Assembly (NCBI GenBank): GCA_024743055.1
Contig: JANSXH010000010.1
Coordinates: forward strand, 124,001-188,000
Origin: Pseudomonadota bacterium
GTDB taxonomy: Bacteria > Pseudomonadota > Alphaproteobacteria > Sneathiellales > Sneathiellaceae
Length of the DNA stretch: 64,000 bases
Reading direction: 5' to 3'
The notes under the pieces were generated by a model. It was given only the letters and a program-made list of their open reading frames with translations. It ran no database searches and had not been told where the DNA came from. The translations under genes were made by a program, and so were the position numbers. Below, in pieces: positions 33,067-42,699 of the stretch. The stretch's first letter is position 1; each line of letters starts with the position of its first letter.

Positions 33067-33275
33067 TCCATGGCCTCAATGGCTTTGATGACAAAGCCGT
33101 TTTCCGGACGATACTTACTGCGCATCCTGTCCCAGGCCGCATTCAGGCTAGGGGCACTAACCTCAAGATAATGGGTTTCAGCCCAGTCATCAGACAAATT
33201 GCGGTGATGCTCACCGTTCTTAAGCGCGGTTGCAACGTCTTCGTTATAGATTGCTGCTTCAAATTTTTGCGTCAT
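33063..33275 (-). CDS. Small conserved hypothetical protein
   Basis: A 70-residue frame starting MTQKFEAAIYNEDVATALKN and containing WAETHYLEVSAPS and RPENGFVIKAIE. The sequence looks like a compact alpha/beta domain, and I recall similar short proteins in other Alphaproteobacteria, without a known function. The ATG at 33275 is preceded by GAAGAA. The larger frame to 33356 has no better start. Its stop codon overlaps that of the Nfu gene in the shared bases TTAG (33063-33066). Confidence 0.65.
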   Translation of the reverse strand: MTQKFEAAIYNEDVATALKNGEHHRNLSDDWAETHYLEVSAPSLNAAWDRMRSKYRPENGFVIKAIEAMD

Positions 33276-33564
33276 TTCTTCAACAGTCTTTATCGTTCCA
33301 GTTGACTGAAAAAAATGCCATAATTTGGTTAACAGAAAGTTAGCCTTCGACGACAATCGAAGCTCAGTGCAGCTTGGTGTGGAATCTATTTAATAGACAA
33401 GAGCCACTAACTCGCGTGAACGCACCTTGATCACTCCTCTGTGTCTTTAACATTTGCAGGAATTGACTTATATCACGTTGCATTGGCTAGATACGGTCTT
33501 GTCGATCCAATTAAGTTTGATTCGGACGTTGAGTTGAGGTCAGAAATGAGCAGAGCGAGAAAAC

Positions 33565-34176
33565 ATGTTTGATGCAGCTCTTAGACGTGTGATTGACCCA
33601 CCTTTGAATTATGCAGGCACAAAAGTGGCCTCCATGGGTGTATCTGCTAATCAGGTAACAATTATCGGGTTTGCTGTTGGTATTGCTGCTGTTCCCTTTA
33701 TTGCTTTCGAAAGCTATGGCATCGCCTTAGTTCTAGTGCTGGTTAATCGTGTCTTTGATGGTCTAGACGGGGCAGTCGCGCGACATTCATTGCTCACGGA
33801 TTTTGGCGGTTATCTCGATATCGTTTGTGATTTTATCTTCTATTCGGCCATTGTATTTGCCTTCGCTCTCGCACGACCAGAAAATACATTGGCAGCAGCT
33901 TTTCTAATTCTCAGCTTTATGGGGACAGCCTCAACCTTTCTGACCTATGCGATCATGGCTGAGAAGCACAAAATCTCCACGGAGTTGAGGGGGCGAAAGT
34001 CACTTTATTATCTCGGCGGACTTACCGAAGGAACAGAAACTATCCTCGCGATGTGCCTTATGTGTCTGCTCCCAGGATACTTTGTGATCATAGCCTGTAT
34101 TTTCGGTGTGATGTGCTGGGTGACGACAGTGACCCGCATTTACGCAGCTTGGATTACTTTTCGTAATCTGACTTAA
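33565..34176 (+). CDS. CDP-alcohol phosphatidyltransferase family protein
   Basis: A 203-residue membrane protein with the defining motif DGLDGAVARHSLLTDFGGYL followed by DIVCD, which supplies the four metal-binding Asp residues (DGxDGxxAR...GxxxDxxxD). Five to six hydrophobic segments surround it. Family members transfer an alcohol headgroup onto CDP-diacylglycerol or a related donor during phospholipid synthesis; the acceptor is not identifiable. It is monocistronic with a 289-base upstream gap and converges on the next gene with a TTAA stop overlap. Confidence 0.9.
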   Translation: MFDAALRRVIDPPLNYAGTKVASMGVSANQVTIIGFAVGIAAVPFIAFESYGIALVLVLVNRVFDGLDGAVARHSLLTDFGGYLDIVCDFIFYSAIVFAFALARPENTLAAAFLILSFMGTASTFLTYAIMAEKHKISTELRGRKSLYYLGGLTEGTETILAMCLMCLLPGYFVIIACIFGVMCWVTTVTRIYAAWITFRNLT

Positions 34177-34667
34177 GTGGCCTTTCGAGCGTTTTCAATC
34201 CAACTTTGAAGGTCTTGATACAAGGTTGCACTTGCCTCTTCTGTCAGTTCTTTAGTCCAAGCTAGAAAACCTTGTTTCAGGTCTTCCGCAGATAGCTCTT
34301 CGTCATAGGCATTGAATAGTAGCTCTCTATATTCTTCGATATTTGCACATTCAAATTCATTGTCTTTGGAGTCAAATTCAGCAATTTTTTTGGCTACCAC
34401 TGGAAGAGACATGGCAGCGTGAAAGGGGACTTCTTCCTCAAGGTCATAGCCGCCCCAACCGAGCCACCACGCATCACTCCGCTTATCTCCGAGATCCCAC
34501 GCATACATTACCTCAGCCTGAATATCACGGGCAATCTGCTTGGCGGCAGCTTCCAGTTTTTCTGCTGTCCCTGTTTCAGGAATGAAAATTTGCGCAATCT
34601 TGAAATATCCAGTGCCACCATCTTCCCAGACAGTAATGAAGGGATTAAAATTATGGGGTTTGGCCAC
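34173..34667 (-). CDS. Hypothetical soluble protein
   Basis: A 164-residue protein starting at a GTG (34667) with AAGGA at good distance upstream. The sequence is acidic and soluble, with several aromatic residues (WWLGWGGYDLEEEVPFHAAM) and a helical C-terminal half. No family is recognised. It follows the S4-domain gene after 12 bases and may be the third gene of the helicase operon, which hints at an RNA-related role without proving it. Confidence 0.7.
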   Translation of the reverse strand: MAKPHNFNPFITVWEDGGTGYFKIAQIFIPETGTAEKLEAAAKQIARDIQAEVMYAWDLGDKRSDAWWLGWGGYDLEEEVPFHAAMSLPVVAKKIAEFDSKDNEFECANIEEYRELLFNAYDEELSAEDLKQGFLAWTKELTEEASATLYQDLQSWIENARKAT

Positions 34668-34679
34668 GTTTAAAGTTCC

Positions 34680-35096
34680 TTAAAAGCTGTTCTCGGGATC
34701 TTCTGAATTGTCCCGCATTCTGTCAAGCGCTCGCCTTTGTGCTTTAGTTGGCCGGCCACTGCCGGCATCTCGGCGCGCAACAGGTGATGTCGACGGATCT
34801 GTCTTTTTCTTTGCGTCAATTGGTGCAAGATCCTCATATAAACTTTGTGCCTCCGTCGCAGGTCCGCGGCGGCTCCCTACATTCAATATCCGAATGACGC
34901 GAATATTCTTGCCTTGCGGAAAAGTGAGCACATCCTCACTTTTTACAGCTGCGCTCGGTTTATCCGTTGGAACACTGTTTATACGCACCTTTCTCGCCAG
35001 GACAAGCTTGGTGGCCAATGAGCGGCTTTTGAAAAAGCGCGCATACCACAGCCATTTGTCCAGTCGAACCGACGGCGCCGTATGATTGTCCGGCAT
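34680..35096 (-). CDS. RNA-binding S4 domain protein (HslR-like)
   Basis: A 138-residue protein whose N-terminal S4 domain begins VRLDKWLWYARFFKSRSLAT and continues VLARKVRINSVPT. It ends in a basic and acidic low-complexity tail (KAQRRALDRMRDN). It belongs to the HslR group; E. coli HslR (Hsp15) recycles stalled 50S subunits carrying nascent chains. The start codon lies three bases past the stop of the helicase gene, so the two are co-translated. Confidence 0.88.
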   Translation of the reverse strand: MPDNHTAPSVRLDKWLWYARFFKSRSLATKLVLARKVRINSVPTDKPSAAVKSEDVLTFPQGKNIRVIRILNVGSRRGPATEAQSLYEDLAPIDAKKKTDPSTSPVARRDAGSGRPTKAQRRALDRMRDNSEDPENSF

Positions 35097-35099
35097 GAA

Positions 35100-38039
35100 C
35101 TACTTTGTTCCCAGGCTTTTCAGAATTGCAAAAGGAGAGTCCGGATCAGGCTCCTTCTCTCGTGTCTGCGATTTTCGACGAGCGGGTTTCCCTTTGCTTT
35201 CTTTCACAGGGCGCGCATTTTCTGCCTTAGACCTACTTCGCTTGGGAGGACCGGATTTACGTTGGCGCTTCTTGAAGGGCGCCCGATGATAGATGATCTC
35301 TTCCCCTTCGCCTTTTGCTTCATAGCCTATTTTTTCCAGGATCATAGTAAATTGCTCCCGGGTCGTTCCAATCAAAGACAGCATCTCATGAGTCGGTTTG
35401 AAAGGCAGATTTCGGGGTAGATCTTTTTTACTGCTCTTACCATCGGCATTTTCTGTTGAAGCTTTGTTGGCGCTTGCCTCTGAATCAGATGATTGTTCAC
35501 CGCTGACCTCTGTTGCAACGGTTTCCTCACTTTCGACTTCAGAAGCTGGCTCACTACGTTGAGCGGCTTCGCTTTTTTCTTCCTCTTTACTGTCGCTGCC
35601 ATCAGATGCGGTTTTCGGAGCCTCTGGTTCTGGCGTATCTGCTTCAGCTGTGGCCGTTTCCGCAGTATCTTGACTGGCCTCAGAAATTTGCGCTGTGGTT
35701 TCGGTCGACGAATCAGCAGTGTCTTCAGAAACCGCCTGTGTCGCCGCCGTATCTTCGGCTTTTTCTGGGGCAGGCTTGCTCTCGGTTTCAAGTAGACCAC
35801 GTGATGCCCGACGGAGCATTCCAGCCAGCCTGTCCAGCATATCAATACGAATGGCGAGTCCATCGAACACCGCATAACCAGCAGTTAGGTAATAAGTCCA
35901 GTGCAAGGACTTGTCCGTTTCAAATGACACTCTTCCTGCAGGAGGCAATGGCGGAAACTCAGTTTTTTCCTCGAACACCGCCCAGAGTAGACAGCGCAAG
36001 GCCGTGGGGTCCGGTTTTAAAAGCAGAGGCAGAAAGACGTGCTCATATCCGACCCGTAATCCACCGAACTTCAGTCGGCCATAATCTTTTTTATCAAGAT
36101 TTCTGATCTGGTCATTCAGCTTGTATCGAGGTAAGGCGCCCATATTTTCGCTGACTTGAAACGCAATGCCGCGGGCAGCACCGGTAAGCGGCAGATCTGT
36201 AAGTTTTACTAAGGGTTTCAGCCGGGTGTTGATTTGTTCGGCCAGCCAGTCACTGAGCCGCTTTTGTGCCGCTTCTTGCGCCGGCCCGTTGAGCTGTTCA
36301 CTTGCCAAGAGATTAATCTTCGGTCGCAAGAAGGTATCACCCTTCATCAGGGAAGCAATGGCCACATCCTGCCAAAGAATCTTACCCGCCGGATCCAGCG
36401 TGAAAGCTTCATCAGAAGCCGCCGCAAGATTTTGCGCTCGGGTCGAGATTTCCGCCGCAACCGCCTTGTTACCAATATTCCTGAGGGTCCGTGCCTCAGA
36501 ATTATTTAGAGTAGTATCCGCGTTAAACCTGAGTCCGCTCAGGGTTCCGATGAAATGTCCTTCTACATGGACATCACCGGTGTCGCTTATCGATGCTTCC
36601 AATTGACTAGTGTCTTTCAGTTTTCGCACCAGCATGGCGGTGCGCTTATCTACAAATCTTTGTGTCAGCCGTTCATGCAGGGCGTCTGACAGTTTATCTT
36701 CTATGTTACGGGCCGTATCCTGCCAGTGTTTATGATCTTCTAGCCAGTCCGAGACATGGGAAATATACGTCCAAGTCCGCGTATGGGCAATGCGTGTTGC
36801 AAGAGTGTCGATATCCCCCTCTGTTTTTTTAAGGCTGTCGAGGTGGGCTGCAATCCACTCCCTTGGTATTTTTCCGTTCTTTCCCTGCAAATGCAGAAAA
36901 ATATCTTTCAACAATCGGACATGTACATCATGCATGGTTTGCCGGAAGTCCGGAATCTGACAAACCTGCCATAGTTGACGTACCTTAGGGCTGGTTTGTG
37001 TGTAAATTTTGACGTCATCATCTCGAACCAAAGACTTGAGCGCTGTATGGTCATCGGCATCCCGGGGGGAATTCATTCCGTCAACTGGTGGGAGTTTCTC
37101 CAAAGACCGAACAAGATCCCTCACCGTGGTGAAATTCAGTTGCTGGTTCCGCCAACGGATATTGCGAACAGCATCAAACTCATGATTTTCGATCTTTTCA
37201 ACTATATCGTCCTCAAACGGCTCAACGTTTGCCGTCGTTCCGAAACTGCCATTATTCATGTGGCGACCGGCCCGGCCAGCGATCTGAGCCAGCTCTGCCG
37301 GATGCAGACGACGGGATTGGGCACCATCATATTTAACCGTACCTGCAAAGGCGACATGATCAATGTCCATATTCAGACCCATACCGATAGCATCTGTTGC
37401 TACCAGGTAATCCACATCTCCGGACTGGTACAGCTCGACCTGGGCATTGCGGGTTCTGGGCGACAAATTGCCCATGACAACCGCAGCGCCGCCGCGTTGG
37501 CGCCGCACCATTTCGGCGATGGCGTAAACGTCGTTAGCGGAGAAGGCGACGATTGCGGAGCGAGGTGGGAGGCGGGATATCTTTTTTGAACCCCGATAGC
37601 TCAGTTTCGAGAATCGAGGGCGTGAAACGAAGGAGGCGTCCGGAACCAATCGTTTGATCCAGGGGCGAATTGTCTCCGCTCCGAGAAACATGGTTTCTTC
37701 TTTCCCCCTGGCATGAAGAAGCCGCTCCGTAAACATATGACCCCGCTCGGGGTCAGCAGCCAGTTGGATTTCATCAATGGCTAGAAATTCAAATCCCCGA
37801 TCCAAAGGCATGGCTTCTACCGTGCAGACAAAATAAGCAGCTTGAGGCGGAATGATTTTTTCTTCCCCGGTAACAAGCGCGACATTGGCTTTGCCCTTCT
37901 GCGCGGCAACTCGATCATATACTTCGCGGGCAAGCAATCTGAGCGGCAATCCGATGATGCCGTCTGCATGCCCCATCATTCTCTCGACAGCGAGATGGGT
38001 TTTGCCGGTGTTGGTGGGACCAAGAACAGCCGTAATCAT
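35100..38039 (-). CDS. Suv3-like DExH-box RNA helicase with long charged tail
   Basis: A 979-residue helicase of the Suv3 type. Motif I is GPTNTGKTH (7-15), motif II is DEIQ (89-92) and motif VI includes QIAGRAGR, as in mitochondrial and alphaproteobacterial Suv3-like enzymes, which unwind RNA ahead of ribonucleases. The core and accessory domains end near residue 750. The rest is a tail of about 229 residues: a Glu/Ser/Thr/Ala-rich stretch (751-873), a short conserved-looking island (about 874-920) and a Lys/Arg-rich end. It heads an operon with the S4-domain gene, which supports a role in RNA turnover or ribosome metabolism. Confidence 0.9.
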   Translation of the reverse strand: MITAVLGPTNTGKTHLAVERMMGHADGIIGLPLRLLAREVYDRVAAQKGKANVALVTGEEKIIPPQAAYFVCTVEAMPLDRGFEFLAIDEIQLAADPERGHMFTERLLHARGKEETMFLGAETIRPWIKRLVPDASFVSRPRFSKLSYRGSKKISRLPPRSAIVAFSANDVYAIAEMVRRQRGGAAVVMGNLSPRTRNAQVELYQSGDVDYLVATDAIGMGLNMDIDHVAFAGTVKYDGAQSRRLHPAELAQIAGRAGRHMNNGSFGTTANVEPFEDDIVEKIENHEFDAVRNIRWRNQQLNFTTVRDLVRSLEKLPPVDGMNSPRDADDHTALKSLVRDDDVKIYTQTSPKVRQLWQVCQIPDFRQTMHDVHVRLLKDIFLHLQGKNGKIPREWIAAHLDSLKKTEGDIDTLATRIAHTRTWTYISHVSDWLEDHKHWQDTARNIEDKLSDALHERLTQRFVDKRTAMLVRKLKDTSQLEASISDTGDVHVEGHFIGTLSGLRFNADTTLNNSEARTLRNIGNKAVAAEISTRAQNLAAASDEAFTLDPAGKILWQDVAIASLMKGDTFLRPKINLLASEQLNGPAQEAAQKRLSDWLAEQINTRLKPLVKLTDLPLTGAARGIAFQVSENMGALPRYKLNDQIRNLDKKDYGRLKFGGLRVGYEHVFLPLLLKPDPTALRCLLWAVFEEKTEFPPLPPAGRVSFETDKSLHWTYYLTAGYAVFDGLAIRIDMLDRLAGMLRRASRGLLETESKPAPEKAEDTAATQAVSEDTADSSTETTAQISEASQDTAETATAEADTPEPEAPKTASDGSDSKEEEKSEAAQRSEPASEVESEETVATEVSGEQSSDSEASANKASTENADGKSSKKDLPRNLPFKPTHEMLSLIGTTREQFTMILEKIGYEAKGEGEEIIYHRAPFKKRQRKSGPPKRSRSKAENARPVKESKGKPARRKSQTREKEPDPDSPFAILKSLGTK

Positions 38040-38371
38040 TTTCAGGAACCATTTAATCTGAATTTTGTGGGGAAGGGAGGCATGGAATGCAGTATCTCAT
38101 ATTTCCTAAATGGAAGGCCACCATCAATTAAAATATATGTAGTGAGAAATTAGTATTCTCAAGAGATGAAATTTCAAATTCTAAATTGGGTAAGCGTATA
38201 TATTGAATTAGCCTAACGTTCGTTAGCTATTTGGAAAAGTTTATGGTATAGCAACCGGGCAGTAAGAAAGATGAGAGCGGTTAGGTAGCTGAGTCATTAA
38301 TTTCTGTAAGAAATTGACAGTCAATTGTGTTGCGATGCACAATATTGGCAAAAAATTGAGGGACTTTAAGA
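38040..38371. promoter_or_regulatory. Divergent intergenic region with an inverted repeat
   Basis: These 332 bases separate the helicase gene and the methylmalonyl-CoA mutase gene, which are divergent, and contain no convincing coding frame. The inverted repeat CTAACG-TT-CGTTAG sits at 38213-38226, about 145 bases before the mutase ATG and close to an AT-rich stretch (TATGGTATAG) that could be a -10 region. Such a repeat is the right size for a TetR-type operator. Confidence 0.4.
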
Positions 38372-40519
38372 ATGAGCGAATTTCCAAAGCAGAAATTGGA
38401 AGACTGGGAAGCTTTGGCGGCTAAAGAACTGAAGGGCCGCAAACCGGAGGAGCTCCATTGGGAGACTCCGGAAGGCATCTCAGTCAAGCCGCTCTATACG
38501 GCTGCGGACCTCGAAGGCATGGAGCTTGACAGCGCTTTTCCCGGGATTGCACCATTCCAAAGAGGTGTGCGGGCTACCATGTATGCCAACCGCCCCTGGA
38601 CAATCCGCCAGTATGCAGGATTTTCCACTGCGGAAGAATCAAACGCTTTCTATCGTCGCAATCTAGCGGCAGGTCAAAAGGGCCTGTCGGTTGCGTTCGA
38701 TCTTGCGACCCACCGAGGTTATGATTCTGATCATCCACGGGTTGTTGGGGACGTCGGTAAGGCCGGTGTTGCCATCGATAGTGTCGAGGATATGAAAATC
38801 CTGTTTGGGGGCATTCCTCTCGATGAGATGTCTGTTTCCATGACAATGAATGGAGCCGTACTCCCAATTCTTGCAAACTATATTGTTGCAGCGGAAGAGC
38901 AGGGTGTGAAGCCAGAGCAACTTTCCGGGACCATTCAGAACGATATCCTTAAGGAATTTATGGTTCGTAATACCTATATTTATCCACCGGAGCCGAGTAT
39001 GCGGATCATCGGGGATATTATTGGCTATACCTCGGCCAATATGCCGCGCTTCAATTCGATCTCTATTTCCGGTTATCACATGCAGGAAGCCGGTGCGACC
39101 CAGGTCCAGGAACTGGCTTTTACATTGGCAGATGGCCTGGAATATGCCCGCGCTGCCATGGCGACTGGCCTCAAGATTGATGACTTTGCACCGCGTTTGA
39201 GCTTCTTCTTTGCCATTGGCATGAATTTCTTTATGGAAATTGCCAAACTCAGGGCCGCCCGGATGCTCTGGGCTAAAATGATCTCAGAGTTTGAACCGCA
39301 AAATAAGAGCTCGTTGATGCTCAGAACTCATTGTCAAACATCCGGTGTCAGCCTGACCGAGCAGGATCCATATAATAACGTGATCCGGACAGCCTATGAA
39401 GCCATGGCGGCCGTTCTGGGTGGCACGCAAAGCCTGCACACCAATGCGCTGGATGAAGCCATTGCGTTGCCAACAGATTTTTCCGCCCGTATTGCCCGTA
39501 ACACTCAACTGATCCTGGCTGAAGAAACCGGTGTTCCGCACGTTATAGATCCCCTTGGCGGAAGCTATTATGTGGAGAGTCTCACCAACTCTATCGCCAC
39601 AGAAGCCTGGAAGCTTATTGAAGAGGTTGAAGAGCTTGGTGGCATGACCAAGGCCGTTGAAAGTGGCATGCCGAAACTTCGGATTGAGGAATCAGCTGCC
39701 CGTCGCCAAGCCCGAGTCGATCGCGGTGAAGAGACAATCGTCGGGGTGAATAAGTATAAACTTAAAGAAGACGATAGTGATATCGATATTCTGGATGTGG
39801 ACAATACCGAAGTGCTGCGCCAACAAGTGGCCCGTCTTAAGAAAATTCGCGAGTCCCGCGATGAAAAGGCGTGCCAGGCAGCGCTATCTGCCCTGACTGA
39901 AGGCGCGAAGGGCAATGCCAATTTGTTGGAGCTTTGCGTAGATGCAGCGCGGGTCCGCGCGACGATCGGTGAAATCTCGGATGCTATGGAAGTCGTGTTT
40001 ACACGCCATCGCGCGGAAATCCGTTCTATCACCGGTGTGTATGGCGCCGCCTATGAAGGGGACGAGGGATATATGAACATCCAGAAGGATATCGAAGCCT
40101 TTACCGAGGAAGAAGGGCGCCGCCCACGCATGCTGGTGGTGAAACTCGGTCAGGACGGCCATGACCGTGGTGCCAAGGTGATCGCAACCGCCTTTGCTGA
40201 TATTGGCTTTGACGTGGATGTCGGTCCCTTATTCCAGACGCCCGCCGAAGCGGCGACTGATGCCATTGAAAGTGATGTTCATGTCATTGGTATCTCTTCA
40301 CAAGCGGCTGGCCACAAAACCCTGGTTCCGCAAATTATTGAGGAACTGAAAAAGCAGGATGCTGAAGATATTCTGGTCGTTTGCGGTGGGGTCATCCCAG
40401 CTCAGGACTACGACGCTCTCTTTAGTGCTGGCGTTTCAGCCATCTACGGCCCCGGTACAAATATCCCTGAGGCCGCGGCTGAAGTGCTGAAGCTGATTGC
40501 TGATAAACGACGCGGCTAG
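38372..40519 (+). CDS. scpA: Methylmalonyl-CoA mutase
   Basis: A 715-residue adenosylcobalamin-dependent mutase in one polypeptide. The substrate-binding barrel fills about residues 1-520 ([20 protein letters not shown], then [14 protein letters not shown]). The C-terminal cobalamin domain (about 580-715) carries the base-off ligand motif DGHDRG (about 594-599). It interconverts succinyl-CoA and (R)-methylmalonyl-CoA in propionate, odd-chain and branched-chain metabolism. AGGGA precedes the ATG. The MeaB chaperone gene lies about 4 kb downstream rather than adjacent. Confidence 0.95.
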   Translation: MSEFPKQKLEDWEALAAKELKGRKPEELHWETPEGISVKPLYTAADLEGMELDSAFPGIAPFQRGVRATMYANRPWTIRQYAGFSTAEESNAFYRRNLAAGQKGLSVAFDLATHRGYDSDHPRVVGDVGKAGVAIDSVEDMKILFGGIPLDEMSVSMTMNGAVLPILANYIVAAEEQGVKPEQLSGTIQNDILKEFMVRNTYIYPPEPSMRIIGDIIGYTSANMPRFNSISISGYHMQEAGATQVQELAFTLADGLEYARAAMATGLKIDDFAPRLSFFFAIGMNFFMEIAKLRAARMLWAKMISEFEPQNKSSLMLRTHCQTSGVSLTEQDPYNNVIRTAYEAMAAVLGGTQSLHTNALDEAIALPTDFSARIARNTQLILAEETGVPHVIDPLGGSYYVESLTNSIATEAWKLIEEVEELGGMTKAVESGMPKLRIEESAARRQARVDRGEETIVGVNKYKLKEDDSDIDILDVDNTEVLRQQVARLKKIRESRDEKACQAALSALTEGAKGNANLLELCVDAARVRATIGEISDAMEVVFTRHRAEIRSITGVYGAAYEGDEGYMNIQKDIEAFTEEEGRRPRMLVVKLGQDGHDRGAKVIATAFADIGFDVDVGPLFQTPAEAATDAIESDVHVIGISSQAAGHKTLVPQIIEELKKQDAEDILVVCGGVIPAQDYDALFSAGVSAIYGPGTNIPEAAAEVLKLIADKRRG

Positions 40520-40555
40520 AGCTTGCAATCCTGGGTCGAGGTAAGATTAGGGCCG

Positions 40556-40951
40556 CTATACATAAGATCTGCTGGGCCAGAAAAACAGGAACAAAAAGTA
40601 GATACTGCCGATTATTGGGATGTACATGACAAGCGTAGACCATTTCGAAAACCCCATATCCTGAGCCCTGAAGGCGCAGCTCATGGTGCCGGTTATCGTA
40701 AAAAAGTACATCCCGATAAAAAGCAGTAGGCTAATATAGACAGGGATTTGCTCAACATTTTCCAGATCCAAATTAGGATAGAGAGTTTCGATTTCTGAGA
40801 CCACGATCGAATAATACATAAAGGCCATAACTGCGAGAAGGATCTGCAACGCCAAGAACAAAAGTCGAGAAATATAGAGTTCCTTGCTTGAGAAGGCGAT
40901 TGACAGAAGCACGGCTAGGGGCAATCCCAGGAAAATAGCAATAAGTAGCAT
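40556..40951 (-). CDS. Hypothetical membrane protein, DUF805-like
   Basis: From the ATG at 40951 the protein has 131 residues; a TTG at 40963 is an alternative. Four hydrophobic segments cover most of it. The end (FRAQDMGFSKWSTLVMYIPI then GSIYFLFLFFWPS) resembles the C-terminal part of DUF805 membrane proteins, where an RxxDxGxxxW pattern is typical. It converges on the mutase gene with a 36-base gap. Function unknown. Confidence 0.65.
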   Translation of the reverse strand: MLLIAIFLGLPLAVLLSIAFSSKELYISRLLFLALQILLAVMAFMYYSIVVSEIETLYPNLDLENVEQIPVYISLLLFIGMYFFTITGTMSCAFRAQDMGFSKWSTLVMYIPIIGSIYFLFLFFWPSRSYV

Positions 40952-41076
40952 ACAAAAATCCAATTCTTTTTCGTTCGAGCAAAACTCGTGTCGACGAAAA
41001 ATATTCGACTTTATTCTAACTTTGATAAATTAACTGACTGTAAAATTCCGACTATCGTGAATTTGACCCGCTTAAA

Positions 41077-41562
41077 TCACCACCTAATGTGAATTGTCGT
41101 GCCCACCGGCACAAGAGCGAGAAATTCGTCCATTTCATCGTTGGTCAGAGCGATGCAACCTTCCGTCCAGTCGAACAACTGGGTGAGAGCGCTGAAAATC
41201 CCAGCGCCGTTTTTCTGGCCATGAATCATGATCATGCCTCCGGGCTCAACTCCCCGTATTTTCGCAGCGAATCGATCCTGATCGGTAGGGTAGCTGATAT
41301 GCATGGATCGGTGATAGGCGGAATTTTCATTAATATAGTCCAGTACATAAACGCCTTCCGGGGTTTTCTGATCCCCTTCCTGGAGCTTATGACCTTTCGG
41401 ATTGCCGCCAAGAGCTATGCTGAACTGTCGCAGGATCTTGCCTTTTTCCATGATATAAAGTTGTCGATCAGACTTGTCCACGAGCACCAGATCAGCCTCC
41501 GCCAATGCGAGGCGGGCGCAAAAAATGGTGGCGACGAGGCCAATTATTAAAGCAATTCTCAT
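41077..41562 (-). CDS. L,D-transpeptidase (YkuD-type), periplasmic
   Basis: A 161-residue protein with a signal peptide (hydrophobic core about 3-19, cleavage after ARLALA) and an L,D-transpeptidase domain. The catalytic His is in MIHGQKNG (H114) and the catalytic Cys in TEGCIALTNDEMDE (C136). It should cross-link peptidoglycan stems through 3-3 bonds or attach proteins to them. It resembles the short murein L,D-transpeptidases (YafK/ErfK-like) without a LysM domain. It is monocistronic and divergent from the deacetylase-like gene. Confidence 0.9.
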   Translation of the reverse strand: MRIALIIGLVATIFCARLALAEADLVLVDKSDRQLYIMEKGKILRQFSIALGGNPKGHKLQEGDQKTPEGVYVLDYINENSAYHRSMHISYPTDQDRFAAKIRGVEPGGMIMIHGQKNGAGIFSALTQLFDWTEGCIALTNDEMDEFLALVPVGTTIHIRW

Positions 41563-41664
41563 CGGTCATTTTCAACTAAGTCAGAATCAGGCTATTTTCC
41601 GGGACGTTTTTGTCATAATTATGATGGAAAGTGCACCTCACCAACATCCAGGGAAATCAAGAAA

Positions 41665-42699
41665 ATGAAAATCGTCTATAGTCCCGATCACGCCAAACAT
41701 GATCCGCAAACCTATTTTAAGGGGGGTGCATTTCACGAACCACAGGAAGTGCCTGGCCGCGCTGAGGCTCTGGTCACTGGTCTTCGCAATGCCGGACATG
41801 ACGTCATTGCGCCGGAGGAATTCGGGCCCGGCCCAAGGGCCGCTGTTCATTCACCCGGTTATCTGCAGTTTCTGGAAACCATCTCGACGCGCTGGCAGGA
41901 GGAGGGGATGGACAGCAAGGAAGTCATGCCCAACATCCATCCGGGACGTCATATGGCCGGGATGCCGACAGGTATTGTTGGGGAGGTCGGGTATTATACG
42001 ACGGATATGTCTGCTCCTATCGGCCCCGAAACCTGGGAGGCGGCAGTCGCTTCCAATAACGTGGCCCTGACAGCGACGGAATATGTGCTTGATAATCTTA
42101 CCTTGGCAAATGCAGCTTATGCGCTCTGCCGGCCACCTGGACATCATGCTTATAAGGATCAGGCAGGCGGTTTTTGTTTTCTCAACAACATTGCCATTGC
42201 TGCCGAGTATGCCCGTCGGCGGGTGGGCCGAGTCGCTATTCTTGACGTTGATGTCCATCACGGCAACGGCACCCAGGGAATTTTCTATGACCGTGCTGAT
42301 GTATTCACCATTTCCCTGCATTGCGATCCCAGTGATTTCTACCCGTTCTTCGCCGGTTATGAACAAGAACGTGGAGAGGGCAGCGGAGTGGGCTTTAACC
42401 TGAACCTGCCTCTTCCCAAGGGTAGTGGCGATAATGCTTTTCTTGCCCGCCTTGAGGAAGCCCTTTCGGCTCTCAAAGCTTACGCGCCCGATGTCCTGTT
42501 TGTCGCCCTAGGCCTTGATGCTTTCGAAGGCGATCCGTTTGCGGGCCTCAGCGTTACTACGGAGGGTTTTGGATCAATCGGTGCCAATATCGGTTTTCTC
42601 GGATTTCCAACGGTACTTGTGCAGGAGGGGGGATATAATCGGGATCATCTTGGTGACAATATCACTAGCTTCATTGCTGGTTTTGAAGGGCATCGATAA
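41665..42699 (+). CDS. Histone deacetylase-like amidohydrolase
   Basis: A 344-residue protein of the arginase/deacetylase fold. Family motifs are RPPGHHAYKDQAGGFCFLNN, DVDVHHGNGTQGIFYDR (metal Asp and His) and QEGGYNRDHLG (the Tyr near the active site). Bacterial members deacetylate polyamines or acetyl-lysine, or act in acetoin metabolism, and the substrate cannot be chosen by sequence. The queF start codon follows its stop immediately (TAAATG), so the two genes are co-transcribed. Confidence 0.9.
   Translation: MKIVYSPDHAKHDPQTYFKGGAFHEPQEVPGRAEALVTGLRNAGHDVIAPEEFGPGPRAAVHSPGYLQFLETISTRWQEEGMDSKEVMPNIHPGRHMAGMPTGIVGEVGYYTTDMSAPIGPETWEAAVASNNVALTATEYVLDNLTLANAAYALCRPPGHHAYKDQAGGFCFLNNIAIAAEYARRRVGRVAILDVDVHHGNGTQGIFYDRADVFTISLHCDPSDFYPFFAGYEQERGEGSGVGFNLNLPLPKGSGDNAFLARLEEALSALKAYAPDVLFVALGLDAFEGDPFAGLSVTTEGFGSIGANIGFLGFPTVLVQEGGYNRDHLGDNITSFIAGFEGHR

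Noticed and set aside
33276-33564. An eight-codon leader frame (about 33546-33572) before the phosphatidyltransferase gene
   Set aside because: The short frame MSRARKHV ends over the start of the next gene, but it is too short to distinguish from chance and has no regulatory codon pattern.
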